46,835 nt of DNA from an uncultured Candidatus Planktophila sp. (GTDB lineage Bacteria > Actinomycetota > Actinomycetes > Nanopelagicales > Nanopelagicaceae). The first letter of the stretch is position 1. Each line of letters starts with the position of its first letter. The notes under the pieces are model-generated. The model was given only the letters and a program-made list of their open reading frames with translations, searched no databases and was not told the origin of the DNA. Made by a program: the position numbers and the translations under genes. Where the stretch lies: positions 1-46,835 of the forward strand of contig CALMJL010000130.1 of assembly GCA_937864425.1 (NCBI GenBank), given 5' to 3'. Of this stretch, positions 23,055-32,087 are shown piece after piece.

Positions 23055-24624
23055 TTCAACACAACTAGCTCGCGTGATCGTGCGCCAAATTATTGAAGCA
23101 GGCGTCACGGATGTTGTGGTTTCTCCCGGATCACGCAACGCCCCCTTATCTATCGCCTTTTATCAAGCTGCAGAAAAAAATCTCATCAATTTGCATGTGC
23201 GCATTGACGAACGAACCGCTGCATTTTTTGCGCTAGGAATTGCCAAAGCTTCTGGAAAGCCAGTTCCGATTGTGTGTACTAGCGGAACCGCAGTTGCAAA
23301 TTATCATCCAGCGGTATTGGAAGCCTCGCACACCAATATCCCGCTTTTGGTACTCACTGCAGATAGGCCAGCATCGCTTCGCAGAACGGGGGCAAACCAA
23401 ACAACCGAGCAAGCGCGTATCTTCGGAAAAGCGGTTCGCTATTTTGCTGATGTTTCAGGTACTGCATTCCCGATGGAACTTCCTTTCTATTCACTCCAAA
23501 GTGGTCCAGTACATCTCAATATCCAATTTGAAGAACCACTTGTCAGCAATGATGATGCGCGTTGGCTTGATGGGATTACTCAATCACCTACCCCCAGTTT
23601 TAATCGGGTAGCCCCAAAAACGTTTCATACCAAATCAACTCGAGGTGTTTTGGTCATTGGACATGATCGCGGCGGCTTTAGTGCAGAAGCAGTGAAAGAA
23701 TTTGCGCAAGAGTTAAATTGGCCTGTCATTGCAGAAGATCCACTTACCTTTGAGAGCGCAGTGCGCCACGCCAGTGTTTTTCTCACTGATCCAGCGACAG
23801 TCAACGATTTAGCACCTGACACGGCAGTAGTTATTGGTCGAACCACTTTATCCAGACCAATCAATGCTTTCATCAAGACTGCTCGTAAAGAGATTGTGAT
23901 TGATACTCGTCTAGCTACGGTCGACACAGATCGCGTTGCAGATCAAAAGTTTCTGGCGCTACCAAAACTCGACATCGCTGAACCTGATGAAAATTACAAG
24001 GCGCAATGGGAAAAATATGCAAAAAGCGCCTCTGAAGTCATTACGCAATTTTCACAATGGTCAGAGCCACTCATTGCGCGAGAAATTGCTGCGCACGTTC
24101 GAAGTGGCACAACGCTATATATCGCTTCTTCTCGACCAATCAGAGATATTGAAGGTTTTGCAGCTCCTCGCTCTGGAATCGAAACCTTTGCCAATAGAGG
24201 ACTTGCAGGAATTGATGGGAATATCTCGACTGCGCTTGGTATCGCGTCTCAGCGCAAAGAATCCATGGCGATCATCGGGGATTTAGCATTTCTGCACGAT
24301 CTCACTGGTTTGATTACCGATGAAGAAATCAATCTCACCATCATTGTTATCAATAATGATGGTGGCGGAATATTTTCAACGTTATCTCAGCGTGGAGTAC
24401 CTGGTTTTGAAAAGGTATTTGGCACCCCTCACGGAAAAGATTTAGCGGCTATTGCTCATGCGATGGGAATCCCGGCAAAAACTATTTCAACATCTGCCGA
24501 ACTCAAGAATGAGATTCAAGCACCAATAAATGGAGTTCGAGTTGTGGTGGTTAAGACTCCAGATCGAGAATCAAATGCAGATGTCTTGCAGCAGCTCTTC
24601 GCTTCGATAAAAGCGTTACATTAA
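23047..24624 (+). CDS. menD: SEPHCHC synthase MenD
   Basis: A 525-residue thiamin-diphosphate enzyme that joins isochorismate and 2-oxoglutarate. The N-terminal PYR domain has VVVSPGSRNAPLSIAF with the activating Glu in RIDERTAAFFALG, and TSGTAVANYHPAVLEA. The C-terminal PP domain has the ThDP/metal motif GDLAFLHDLTGL...NNDGGGIFSTL. The MenD-specific DRPASLRRTGANQTTEQ string is complete. It overlaps menC upstream, and its last 9 bases overlap the convergent menF. Confidence 0.97.
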   Translation: MANSTQLARVIVRQIIEAGVTDVVVSPGSRNAPLSIAFYQAAEKNLINLHVRIDERTAAFFALGIAKASGKPVPIVCTSGTAVANYHPAVLEASHTNIPLLVLTADRPASLRRTGANQTTEQARIFGKAVRYFADVSGTAFPMELPFYSLQSGPVHLNIQFEEPLVSNDDARWLDGITQSPTPSFNRVAPKTFHTKSTRGVLVIGHDRGGFSAEAVKEFAQELNWPVIAEDPLTFESAVRHASVFLTDPATVNDLAPDTAVVIGRTTLSRPINAFIKTARKEIVIDTRLATVDTDRVADQKFLALPKLDIAEPDENYKAQWEKYAKSASEVITQFSQWSEPLIAREIAAHVRSGTTLYIASSRPIRDIEGFAAPRSGIETFANRGLAGIDGNISTALGIASQRKESMAIIGDLAFLHDLTGLITDEEINLTIIVINNDGGGIFSTLSQRGVPGFEKVFGTPHGKDLAAIAHAMGIPAKTISTSAELKNEIQAPINGVRVVVVKTPDRESNADVLQQLFASIKALH

Positions 24625-25836
24625 AGCAGAACGCATCGCCAACATTTTGGCGTTGCTCTCTTCCAACTCCTTTTCCGGGTTAGAACCTGCCACGATTCCA
24701 CATCCGGCAAAGATCCGAACTTCATTGTTTTTGATGTGGCCGGCACGGAGTGCAATTCCGAGTTCTCCATCACCACTTGCATCAATCCAACCTACGGGAC
24801 CTGCATATCTGCCACGTTTCATTCCCTCAATCTCTTCGATGATGTCAAAGGCGCGATTTCGAGGAGTTCCGCATACTGCTGCAGATGGATGAAGATTATT
24901 CAAAAGGGCAAAGGCATCGATGTGTTGCGCGCTTTCGATTAAGGCACCAGTTACATCCGTTGCTAAATGCATGACATTTGCTAAGTGCAATACAAAAGGA
25001 GATTCCGGCACATTGGTAGATGAACAGAATGGCTCCAGTGCGTGCGCGACTGAAAGAACTGCATATTCATGTTCTTCTAAATCTTTAGATGATCGGGCAA
25101 GAGATGCGGCTAGAGCTAAATCTTTTTGATCATCACCAGTCTTTGGAATCGTTCCAGCCAAGATTCGAGAAGTCACCATGCCGCGAGAGAGTCTGAGCAA
25201 AAGTTCAGGTGTAGCGCCTACTAATCCATCAACAGCGAATACCCAGGTGGATGGATAGTGCTGTGCCAAGTGACGCAAAATAGCTCTCGGTTCAATTGGA
25301 TGTGAAGCAATGGCGCGAATATCGCGCGCCAATACGACCTTATCTACATCAAGAGTTTCTATTCGTGTGATGGCTTGCGCAACTCGCTTTTTCCAGTCGG
25401 TCTCCGACAGAGAGCCTGCTTGGAAGCTAAATGTATTCGGTGCAAAAGTTGGAGCGCTGTGAGAGAGCGTTGGTTGAGGTTTTTCGCCAATCCAGGTGAC
25501 CCAGGATTTTCCTGCTTTGCTACCCACAATTACTTCAGGGATTACCAGAATTGATTCATCTTCTCGGTCAAAGGAGAACGATGTAAAGAGAATTGGTCCG
25601 GTTCCGCTGCCGTGAACTGAATTTGAAATTGAAAATTTCTCTAAATGTTGATGCCACCAGGCACGTGCTTTTTCAAAACGATCTTTTCCAGACACTTTAG
25701 TAGTGGCATAACTTCCCCACGCGACTAAACCTTCTCCAGAACGAACCCATGAAAGTGGTTTGTTATCAGGAAGTAAATCCAGCAGTGGGAGATGGTCACC
25801 AATTCGAACAGTGGTGACCGGAGTTAATTGAGCCAT
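24616..25836 (-). CDS. menF: isochorismate synthase MenF
   Basis: A 406-residue chorismate-utilising enzyme that makes isochorismate, the entry step of the men pathway. The conserved core holds LAGTIPKTGDD, EEHEYAV, the active-site HPSAAVCGTPR, and IEGMKRGRYAGPVGW with Mg-binding Glu residues nearby. No pyruvate-lyase or glutamine amidotransferase partner is present, which fits MenF rather than a salicylate or anthranilate synthase. It follows bioY by 8 bases on the minus strand, apart from the other men genes but convergent with menD. Confidence 0.92.
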   Translation of the reverse strand: MAQLTPVTTVRIGDHLPLLDLLPDNKPLSWVRSGEGLVAWGSYATTKVSGKDRFEKARAWWHQHLEKFSISNSVHGSGTGPILFTSFSFDREDESILVIPEVIVGSKAGKSWVTWIGEKPQPTLSHSAPTFAPNTFSFQAGSLSETDWKKRVAQAITRIETLDVDKVVLARDIRAIASHPIEPRAILRHLAQHYPSTWVFAVDGLVGATPELLLRLSRGMVTSRILAGTIPKTGDDQKDLALAASLARSSKDLEEHEYAVLSVAHALEPFCSSTNVPESPFVLHLANVMHLATDVTGALIESAQHIDAFALLNNLHPSAAVCGTPRNRAFDIIEEIEGMKRGRYAGPVGWIDASGDGELGIALRAGHIKNNEVRIFAGCGIVAGSNPEKELEESNAKMLAMRSALM

Positions 25837-25844
25837 CTACGACT

Positions 25845-26444
25845 TTAGTGATTCAAGGTGCGAGAAATTCTGCGCCAAAGAAGCGGAAGTGATGTTGCTG
25901 TAATGGCTATCTTGAGAGCTTCGCCCAGAATAAAAGGAGTAAATCCTGCAGCAATTGTCTTTGACCACGACAAATCAAGAGACAGGTGAAGCCACACCAA
26001 ACCAAAGGTGAAAATAATGGCATCTCCTAAAAGCAGAGATGGAAATGAAGTTTTAAATTTCTGATCAGCTTTACGATCTGCTAAATATCCAAGAACAAAA
26101 GAAGCAACCAACATTCCAACCAAATATCCACCGGTTGCACTGAAGAGGCGCTCGAGACCGTGATTTGGCAAAGTTGCTGAAGGTGCAAAGAGTGGCGCGC
26201 CTGCAATACCTGCTAATAAGTAGGTAGCAAAGGTAATAAAGCCAAGTTGCGCACCGTATGTGGTGCCGATCAAGAGCACGCCCAAGGTTTGCCCGGTAAC
26301 GGGAACTGGAGAACCTGGAACAGGAATAGAAATCTGGGCAAGTGCGGTAAGAAAACCAACTCCTCCAACGACGAAGAGCGCCTGAGTGATTGCAGAGCTG
26401 CGCGGAAAGATTGTGGCTCGTAATGAATTTGATTGAAGCGACAT
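25845..26444 (-). CDS. bioY: biotin transporter substrate-binding subunit BioY
   Basis: A 199-residue S component of an ECF-type vitamin transporter, with about six membrane segments. The BioY core [21 protein letters not shown], followed by [12 protein letters not shown] and the later [19 protein letters not shown], is clear. No bioM/bioN energising genes are adjacent, so it works alone or with a shared ECF module elsewhere. The leader has AAGGAA 8 bases before the ATG. It is upstream of menF and divergent from menG. Confidence 0.93.
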   Translation of the reverse strand: MSLQSNSLRATIFPRSSAITQALFVVGGVGFLTALAQISIPVPGSPVPVTGQTLGVLLIGTTYGAQLGFITFATYLLAGIAGAPLFAPSATLPNHGLERLFSATGGYLVGMLVASFVLGYLADRKADQKFKTSFPSLLLGDAIIFTFGLVWLHLSLDLSWSKTIAAGFTPFILGEALKIAITATSLPLLWRRISRTLNH

Positions 26445-26496
26445 TGCGAATTTCCTTTCGGTCTCTACCGACTCTTTCTAAGTTGTGCGCGAAGCC

Positions 26497-26502
26497 TACT
26501 CT
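26497..26502 (+). promoter_or_regulatory. possible -10 element (TACTCT) for menG
   Basis: TACTCT fits TAnnnT and ends 16 bases before the menG ATG at 26519, leaving a leader of about 9 bases. GGGAG lies between them. Confidence 0.25.
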
Positions 26503-26518
26503 CAGGGAGAATGCCTGT

Positions 26519-27211
26519 ATGTCACGCGCCAATATGGATAAGAATCCAGACGAAGTCGCCGCCATGTTTGATGGCGTGGCTAAGCGCTACGACCTAGTAA
26601 ATGACCTGCTCAGCCTAGGTCAGACCAAGGCATGGCGCAGAGCGACGACAAAAATAATTGATCCCAAGCCAGGGATGAAAATTCTCGATCTTGCGGCGGG
26701 TACGGGATCAAGTTCAGAACCACTTGCACGAGCAGGCGCTGCAGTTATTCCGGCAGATTTTAGTGATGGCATGTTGGAGGCAGGTCGAAAGGCTCGACCA
26801 CATCTTCCATTTACCAAAGCTGATGCGCTTAATCTTCCATTTGCAGATAATGAATTTGATGTTGCAACAATTTCATTTGGATTGCGCAACACAGCAGATA
26901 TTTCAAAAGCGCTCGCCGAAATGTGGCGCGTTGTAAAACCAGGTGGTCGCATTGTTGTCACTGAATTTTCCACTCCAACTTTTGCACCATTTCGCATCCT
27001 TTATCTCAGGTATCTGATGCGCGCACTCCCTGCAATCGCTCGCCGGACCTCATCAAACCCGGCTGCCTATATTTACCTGGCTGAGTCCATCCGGGCATGG
27101 CCCAATCAAGCGGCGCTCGCTGCAGAGATTGGGGCCGCAGGGTGGATCGATATCTCATGGAAGAACCTCACGGGCGGAGTTGTCGCAGTTCACATCGGCC
27201 GCAAGCCGTAG
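26519..27211 (+). CDS. menG: demethylmenaquinone methyltransferase MenG (UbiE)
   Basis: A 230-residue class I SAM-dependent methyltransferase that performs the last step of menaquinone synthesis. The family N-terminus [22 protein letters not shown], the SAM motif [17 protein letters not shown], motif [16 protein letters not shown] and the [12 protein letters not shown] region are all present. The frame is open further upstream, but homologues begin just before this D-K-x-P-x-E-V-A-A-M-F-D segment, so I take the ATG at 26519. It precedes nuoA by 39 bases on the same strand. Confidence 0.95.
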   Translation: MSRANMDKNPDEVAAMFDGVAKRYDLVNDLLSLGQTKAWRRATTKIIDPKPGMKILDLAAGTGSSSEPLARAGAAVIPADFSDGMLEAGRKARPHLPFTKADALNLPFADNEFDVATISFGLRNTADISKALAEMWRVVKPGGRIVVTEFSTPTFAPFRILYLRYLMRALPAIARRTSSNPAAYIYLAESIRAWPNQAALAAEIGAAGWIDISWKNLTGGVVAVHIGRKP

Positions 27212-27237
27212 CGGTTTCTTTGCCCTATCCGAGCCTT

Positions 27238-27243
27238 TAGGAT
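27238..27243 (+). promoter_or_regulatory. -10 element (TAGGAT) for the nuo operon
   Basis: TAGGAT fits TAnnnT and ends 7 bases before the nuoA GTG, which predicts a leaderless nuo transcript. A weak TTTCTT lies 17 bases upstream as a possible -35. Read-through from menG is also possible. Confidence 0.45.
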
Positions 27244-27250
27244 TTCGCTC

Positions 27251-27616
27251 GTGAGCGCAAATCCCTATATTCCAATTCTGGTCATTTTCGCCATTGGCTT
27301 CGGATTTGCCGTCTTCTCAGTTGCAGTCGCTGCTGTTACTGGACCTGCTCGTTATAACCGAGCCAAGCTGGATGCATACGAATGCGGAATCGAACCATCG
27401 CCACAAGCGCTTGAGGGCGGAAGATTTCCGGTCAAGTACTTCCTTACCGCAATGCTCTTTATTGTCTTTGATATTGAAATTGTTTTCCTCTACCCATGGG
27501 CAGTTACATTCGATCAACTTGGCTTATTTGGATTAGTTGAAATGGCAATTTTCATCGGAACAGTCTTCGTCGCTTATGCATATGTATGGCGCCGCGGTGG
27601 ATTGGAATGGGATTAA
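27251..27616 (+). CDS. nuoA: NADH-quinone oxidoreductase subunit A
   Basis: A 121-residue membrane subunit with three helices at the junction of the arms of complex I. The signature [20 protein letters not shown], with the loop Cys, and the following [21 protein letters not shown] are complete. The start is GTG. It is the first of 14 nuo genes that run without insertion to nuoN. Confidence 0.96.
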   Translation: MSANPYIPILVIFAIGFGFAVFSVAVAAVTGPARYNRAKLDAYECGIEPSPQALEGGRFPVKYFLTAMLFIVFDIEIVFLYPWAVTFDQLGLFGLVEMAIFIGTVFVAYAYVWRRGGLEWD

Positions 27617-27639
27617 TTGTGAAGTCACCAAAAGTATTG

Positions 27640-27645
27640 AAGGAG
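27640..27645 (+). promoter_or_regulatory. Shine-Dalgarno AAGGAG for nuoB
   Basis: AAGGAG lies 8 bases before the GTG at 27654 and fixes the nuoB start, although the frame is open for another 39 codons upstream inside nuoA. Confidence 0.65.
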
Positions 27646-27653
27646 TTTATCTA

Positions 27654-28211
27654 GTGGGCCTAGAAGATAAATTACCGAGCGGAATTCTGCTTTCAACAGT
27701 CGAAGGTTTGGCTGGATATATGCGCAAGAGTTCAGTATGGCCAGCCACCTTTGGTTTGGCTTGTTGCGCTATTGAAATGATGGCACTTGGCTCAGCGCCA
27801 AAACACGATATCTCTCGCTTCGGTATGGAGCGTTTCTCTGCTTCTCCTCGTCAAGCAGATTTAATGATTGTGGCAGGACGTGTTTCACAGAAGATGGCTC
27901 CAGTGCTCCGACAGATTTACGATCAAATGACAGCGCCAAAGTGGGTTATCTCAATGGGAGCGTGTGCTTCATCTGGTGGAATGTTTAATAACTATGCCAT
28001 CGTGCAAGGTGTTGACCATATTGTTCCGGTAGATATTTATCTTCCAGGGTGCCCTCCACGTCCAGAACAGCTGATGGATGCCATTATCAAACTCCATGCG
28101 CTGATTGGTGATACCAAGCTCGGACCAAATCGCGAAGCAATCATTAAGGAAGTTGAACTTGCTGCACTCAACGCTAAGCCCACTATTCAAATGAAGGGGT
28201 TGCTGGCGTAA
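27654..28211 (+). CDS. nuoB: NADH-quinone oxidoreductase subunit B
   Basis: A 185-residue peripheral subunit that binds Fe-S cluster N2 next to the quinone site. The N2 ligands are visible as the adjacent pair in LACCAIEMM, the Cys in [10 protein letters not shown], and the Cys in [11 protein letters not shown]. The start is GTG ([10 protein letters not shown]), chosen from the Shine-Dalgarno sequence and family length. The stop abuts the nuoC ATG. Confidence 0.96.
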   Translation: MGLEDKLPSGILLSTVEGLAGYMRKSSVWPATFGLACCAIEMMALGSAPKHDISRFGMERFSASPRQADLMIVAGRVSQKMAPVLRQIYDQMTAPKWVISMGACASSGGMFNNYAIVQGVDHIVPVDIYLPGCPPRPEQLMDAIIKLHALIGDTKLGPNREAIIKEVELAALNAKPTIQMKGLLA

Positions 28212-28847
28212 ATGACTCACGATCAAAGCGGTATGTTCGGCGCTTCCGGCACTGGAGATACCTCAGGTTATGGCGGGCTGGTTCGCACCCAAGCATCTTT
28301 TGGCTCTGCCGAACGCCCTTATGGAAGTTACTTTGATCAAGTAGCAGATGATTTAGAGCGCGCATATCCAGATTTTTCAGATGCAATTACTCGCGTTGTT
28401 GTTGACCGCGGCGAACTTACATTGCATGTCAAGAAAGAGCGACTTGTTGAAGTTGCATTCATTCTTCGCGATAAATTGAAATTTGAAATGTGCATGGGTG
28501 TTTCAGGAGTTCACTATCCAGAACGCACTGGTCAAGAATTAGTGGCGCTCTATCCGCTGCTATCGCTCACCAAAAATCAGCGCATTCGCCTAGAAGTTGC
28601 TACCTCAGATCTTGATCCACACATTCCATCAGTTGTTGAAGTCTGGGCTGGAAATAACTGGCACGAACGCGAGACATTCGACATGTTTGGAATTATTTTT
28701 GATGGACATCCAGGTCTTACTCGCATTCTTATGCCAGATGATTGGGATGGACATCCGCAAAGAAAAGATTATCCACTGGGTGGAATCGCAGTTGAATATA
28801 AGGGCGCAACAACACCAGCGCCGTCCGAGCGCAGGAGCTATCGATGA
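28212..28847 (+). CDS. nuoC: NADH-quinone oxidoreductase subunit C
   Basis: A 211-residue peripheral subunit of the 30-kDa family, which scaffolds NuoD. The signature [27 protein letters not shown] is intact and is followed by [11 protein letters not shown]. The N-terminal 30 residues are Gly/Ser-rich and variable in the family. It overlaps nuoD by 4 bases (ATGA). Confidence 0.96.
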   Translation: MTHDQSGMFGASGTGDTSGYGGLVRTQASFGSAERPYGSYFDQVADDLERAYPDFSDAITRVVVDRGELTLHVKKERLVEVAFILRDKLKFEMCMGVSGVHYPERTGQELVALYPLLSLTKNQRIRLEVATSDLDPHIPSVVEVWAGNNWHERETFDMFGIIFDGHPGLTRILMPDDWDGHPQRKDYPLGGIAVEYKGATTPAPSERRSYR

Positions 28848-30178
28848 CATTTGATCCATACGCATCCTCGCGCGAAACCACCGAAGGCACAGTCTTCTCA
28901 GTAACTGGTGGAGATTGGGATTCGCTCGTTACCGAAATCGGTGAAGCAAAAGAAGAACGCATCATCGTCAACATGGGTCCACAACACCCATCAACTCACG
29001 GTGTTCTTCGTTTAGTTCTTGAGCTCGAAGGTGAAACTGTTACTGAAGTACGTACAGGTATTGGCTACCTGCACACCGGAATTGAAAAGAATATGGAATT
29101 CCGCAACTGGACCCAAGCAGTCACCTTTGCAACTCGTATGGATTACCTATCTCCAATCTTTAACGAGACTGCGTACTGCTTAGCGGTTGAAAAATTATTG
29201 GGAATTACTGGCGATGTCACAGAACGCGCATCTGCAATTCGTGTTCTGATGATGGAACTCAATCGCATCTCATCACACATGGTTGCACTCGGAACTGGTG
29301 CGCTCGAACTCGGTGCCATGGGTCCAATGTTCTTTGCTTTCCGCGAACGCGAAATGGTGCTTGATGCATTTGAAGCAATCACCGGACTCCGTATGAATAT
29401 GGCCTATGTGCGCCCAGGTGGAGTAGCGCAAGATTTGCCTGCAGGAATGACCTCGCAACTTCGCGAACTTGTAAAGACGCTCCGCAAAAACTTTAAAGAT
29501 AACGCTGCACTTCTTATCGGAAATTCCATCTGGATGAAGCGCACTGAAGGAATCGGTTACTTAGATCTTGCTGGATGTACAACGCTTGGCATTACTGGAC
29601 CAGTTCTTCGTTCTACTGGATTACCTTGGGATTTGCGCAAGATGCAACCATATTGTGGTTACGAAAATTATGAATTCGATGTCATCACTGCAGATACTGC
29701 AGATGTATACGGACGTTTCTTGGTGCGAATGAATGAACTCGAACAGTCACTTCGCATCATCGAACAAGTGCTCGATAAATTAGATACATTAGATGGACAA
29801 CCAGTCATGGTTGCTGACAAGAAGATTGCATGGCCAGCGCAACTTGCACTTGGTGCAGATGGTCTTGGAAATTCACTTGATCACATCCGCGAAATCATGG
29901 GTTCTTCTATGGAATCACTGATTCATCACTTCAAACTCGTGACTGAAGGATTTAGAGTCCCTGCAGGCCAGGCGTATGCGGCAGTTGAATCGCCACGCGG
30001 CGAACTCGCAGCACACGTTGTCTCTGATGGCGGAACTCGTCCTTATCGAGTTCACTTCCGCGAACCTTCATTTAATAATTTGCAATCAACGCCAGCAATG
30101 AGCGAAGGCGGAATGGTCGCTGACATCATCGGCGCAGTTGCATCAATAGATCCTGTTATGGGAGGTGTTGATCGCTAA
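28844..30178 (+). CDS. nuoD: NADH-quinone oxidoreductase subunit D
   Basis: A 444-residue 49-kDa subunit that forms the quinone pocket with NuoB. The conserved [15 protein letters not shown] carries the His that contacts the quinone headgroup, and GYLHTGIEK follows. The C-terminal DPVMGGVDR is the family's terminal motif (usually D-x-x-x-G-E-V-D-R), with Gly-Gly in place of Gly-Glu. It overlaps nuoE by one base. Confidence 0.97.
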   Translation: MTFDPYASSRETTEGTVFSVTGGDWDSLVTEIGEAKEERIIVNMGPQHPSTHGVLRLVLELEGETVTEVRTGIGYLHTGIEKNMEFRNWTQAVTFATRMDYLSPIFNETAYCLAVEKLLGITGDVTERASAIRVLMMELNRISSHMVALGTGALELGAMGPMFFAFREREMVLDAFEAITGLRMNMAYVRPGGVAQDLPAGMTSQLRELVKTLRKNFKDNAALLIGNSIWMKRTEGIGYLDLAGCTTLGITGPVLRSTGLPWDLRKMQPYCGYENYEFDVITADTADVYGRFLVRMNELEQSLRIIEQVLDKLDTLDGQPVMVADKKIAWPAQLALGADGLGNSLDHIREIMGSSMESLIHHFKLVTEGFRVPAGQAYAAVESPRGELAAHVVSDGGTRPYRVHFREPSFNNLQSTPAMSEGGMVADIIGAVASIDPVMGGVDR

Positions 30179-30804
30179 TGAGTACTGCAGTTCTTAATGA
30201 AGATGTCATGCGATCCATCATCGCGCGCTATCCGCGCAGCCGATCTGCCATCATGCCGCTTTTGCACTATGTACAGGCAATTTCTGGTTACGTGACAAAC
30301 GAAGGCATTGAAAAGATTTCAGAGCTACTAGAAATTGAAACTGCCGAAGTATCTGCAGTGGCAACTTTTTATACTCAATACAAGCGCAAGCCAGTGGGCG
30401 AATACCACATCGGTGTGTGCACAAATACTTTATGTGCCGTAATGGGTGGAGATGCAATTTTCGCAGCGCTCAAAGATCATCTTGGAATTGAAAATGATGG
30501 CGTCACTGCTGATGGCAAAGTTTCGCTCGAACATATCGAATGCAACGCTGCCTGTGACTATGCGCCAGTTGTCATGGCTAACTGGGAGTTTTATGACAAT
30601 CAAACAGTTGAATCAGCAAAATCTCTGGTTGATGCAGCTCGTGCTGGAAATCCACCTGCACCCACTCGTGGACCAAACCGTTTAGTGACTTATAAAGAAG
30701 CATCTGCAGTTCTTGCAGGTCTAGATGATGGTTTAGCGCGCGAAGGTGTGCAAGCAGGCGAACCAACTCTCCTCGGTTTAAAACTCTCTAAGGAAGGTAA
30801 GTAA
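30178..30804 (+). CDS. nuoE: NADH-quinone oxidoreductase subunit E
   Basis: A 208-residue thioredoxin-like [2Fe-2S] subunit binding cluster N1a. The ligands are C-x4-C in VCTNTLCAV and C-x3-C in ECNAACDYAP. A C-terminal extension of about 50 residues follows the core, as I recall from other actinobacteria. It shares TAATG junctions with both nuoD and nuoF. Confidence 0.95.
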   Translation: MSTAVLNEDVMRSIIARYPRSRSAIMPLLHYVQAISGYVTNEGIEKISELLEIETAEVSAVATFYTQYKRKPVGEYHIGVCTNTLCAVMGGDAIFAALKDHLGIENDGVTADGKVSLEHIECNAACDYAPVVMANWEFYDNQTVESAKSLVDAARAGNPPAPTRGPNRLVTYKEASAVLAGLDDGLAREGVQAGEPTLLGLKLSKEGK

Positions 30805-32087
30805 TGTCAAAGTTAACTCCTGTCCTTTCGGCACATTGGGATGAGAAAGATTCATTCACCATTGAGGCATATACCCGCCATGGTGGTTATGCAGCATCCA
30901 AGAAAGCGCTTGCGATGGATCCAGATGCTGTCATTCAAATGGTGAAAGATTCTGGATTACGTGGTCGAGGTGGTGCAGGTTTTCCTACTGGAATGAAGTG
31001 GGGATTTATTCCACAAGGCGATAACAAAGAACATTACTTAGTCGTCAATGCAGATGAGTCCGAACCTGGTACCTGCAAAGACACTCCACTTTTGATGGCG
31101 AACCCACATGTACTTATCGAAGGTTGCATCATCGCTTGCCACGCTATTCGTGCAAAGCGCGCCTTTATTTATATTCGTGGAGAAGTCACTCACGTTGTTC
31201 GTCGCGTCAATGCAGCAATTGCTGATGCCTACAAAGCAGGTCATCTAGGAAATGGCATCGATGTCACATTGCATATCGGAGCCGGCGCTTATATTTGCGG
31301 CGAAGAAACAGCTTTACTTGATTCGCTTGAGGGATTCCGCGGACAACCTCGTTTGCGTCCACCATTTCCTGCAATTGCAGGACTCTATGCACGTCCAACT
31401 GTCGTCAATAACGTTGAATCCATCGCATCAGTTCCAGCAATTATTGCCAACGGTGCAGAGTGGTACCAATCATTCGGTACTGAAAAATCTAAGGGAATGA
31501 CTTTGTACTCGCTCTCTGGCCATGTAAATAATCCTGGTCAGTTTGAAGCACCACTTGGAATCACTTTGCGCGAAATTCTCGAACTCGCAGGTGGAATTCG
31601 CACGGGTCACACTCTTAAATTCTGGACTCCTGGTGGTTCATCAACTCCAATTTTCACTGATGCACATTTAGATACTCCGCTTGATTACGAGGGTGTATCT
31701 GCTGCTGGTTCGATGCTAGGTACCAAAGCGCTACAAATTTTCGATGAAACTACCTGTGTAGTTCGTGCAGTATTGCGATGGACTGAGTTCTATAAGCATG
31801 AATCATGCGGTAAGTGCACTCCATGTCGCGAAGGCACATGGTGGCTTGTTCAAATTTTGCGCGATCTTGAAAATGGCACCGGCACTGAAGCCGATCTCGA
31901 TAAATTGCTGGATCTCTGCGACAACATCATGGGCCGCTCATTCTGCGCACTTGGTGATGGAGCAACGAGTCCGATTACATCCTCAATCAAATATTTCCGT
32001 GATGAATACATCGCTCACCTAACAAATGGCGGATGTCCTTTTGACCCAGTGAAATCCACTCTCTTTGCAGGAGCGCTCAACTCATGA
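30804..32087 (+). CDS. nuoF: NADH-quinone oxidoreductase subunit F
   Basis: A 427-residue flavoprotein that accepts hydride from NADH. It has the nucleotide-binding GLRGRGGAGFPTGMKWGF, the FMN motif GAGAYICGEETALLDSLEG, and the [4Fe-4S] N3 ligands in CGKCTPCREG with the last Cys in GRSFCALGD. It overlaps nuoG by 4 bases. Confidence 0.97.
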   Translation: MSKLTPVLSAHWDEKDSFTIEAYTRHGGYAASKKALAMDPDAVIQMVKDSGLRGRGGAGFPTGMKWGFIPQGDNKEHYLVVNADESEPGTCKDTPLLMANPHVLIEGCIIACHAIRAKRAFIYIRGEVTHVVRRVNAAIADAYKAGHLGNGIDVTLHIGAGAYICGEETALLDSLEGFRGQPRLRPPFPAIAGLYARPTVVNNVESIASVPAIIANGAEWYQSFGTEKSKGMTLYSLSGHVNNPGQFEAPLGITLREILELAGGIRTGHTLKFWTPGGSSTPIFTDAHLDTPLDYEGVSAAGSMLGTKALQIFDETTCVVRAVLRWTEFYKHESCGKCTPCREGTWWLVQILRDLENGTGTEADLDKLLDLCDNIMGRSFCALGDGATSPITSSIKYFRDEYIAHLTNGGCPFDPVKSTLFAGALNS

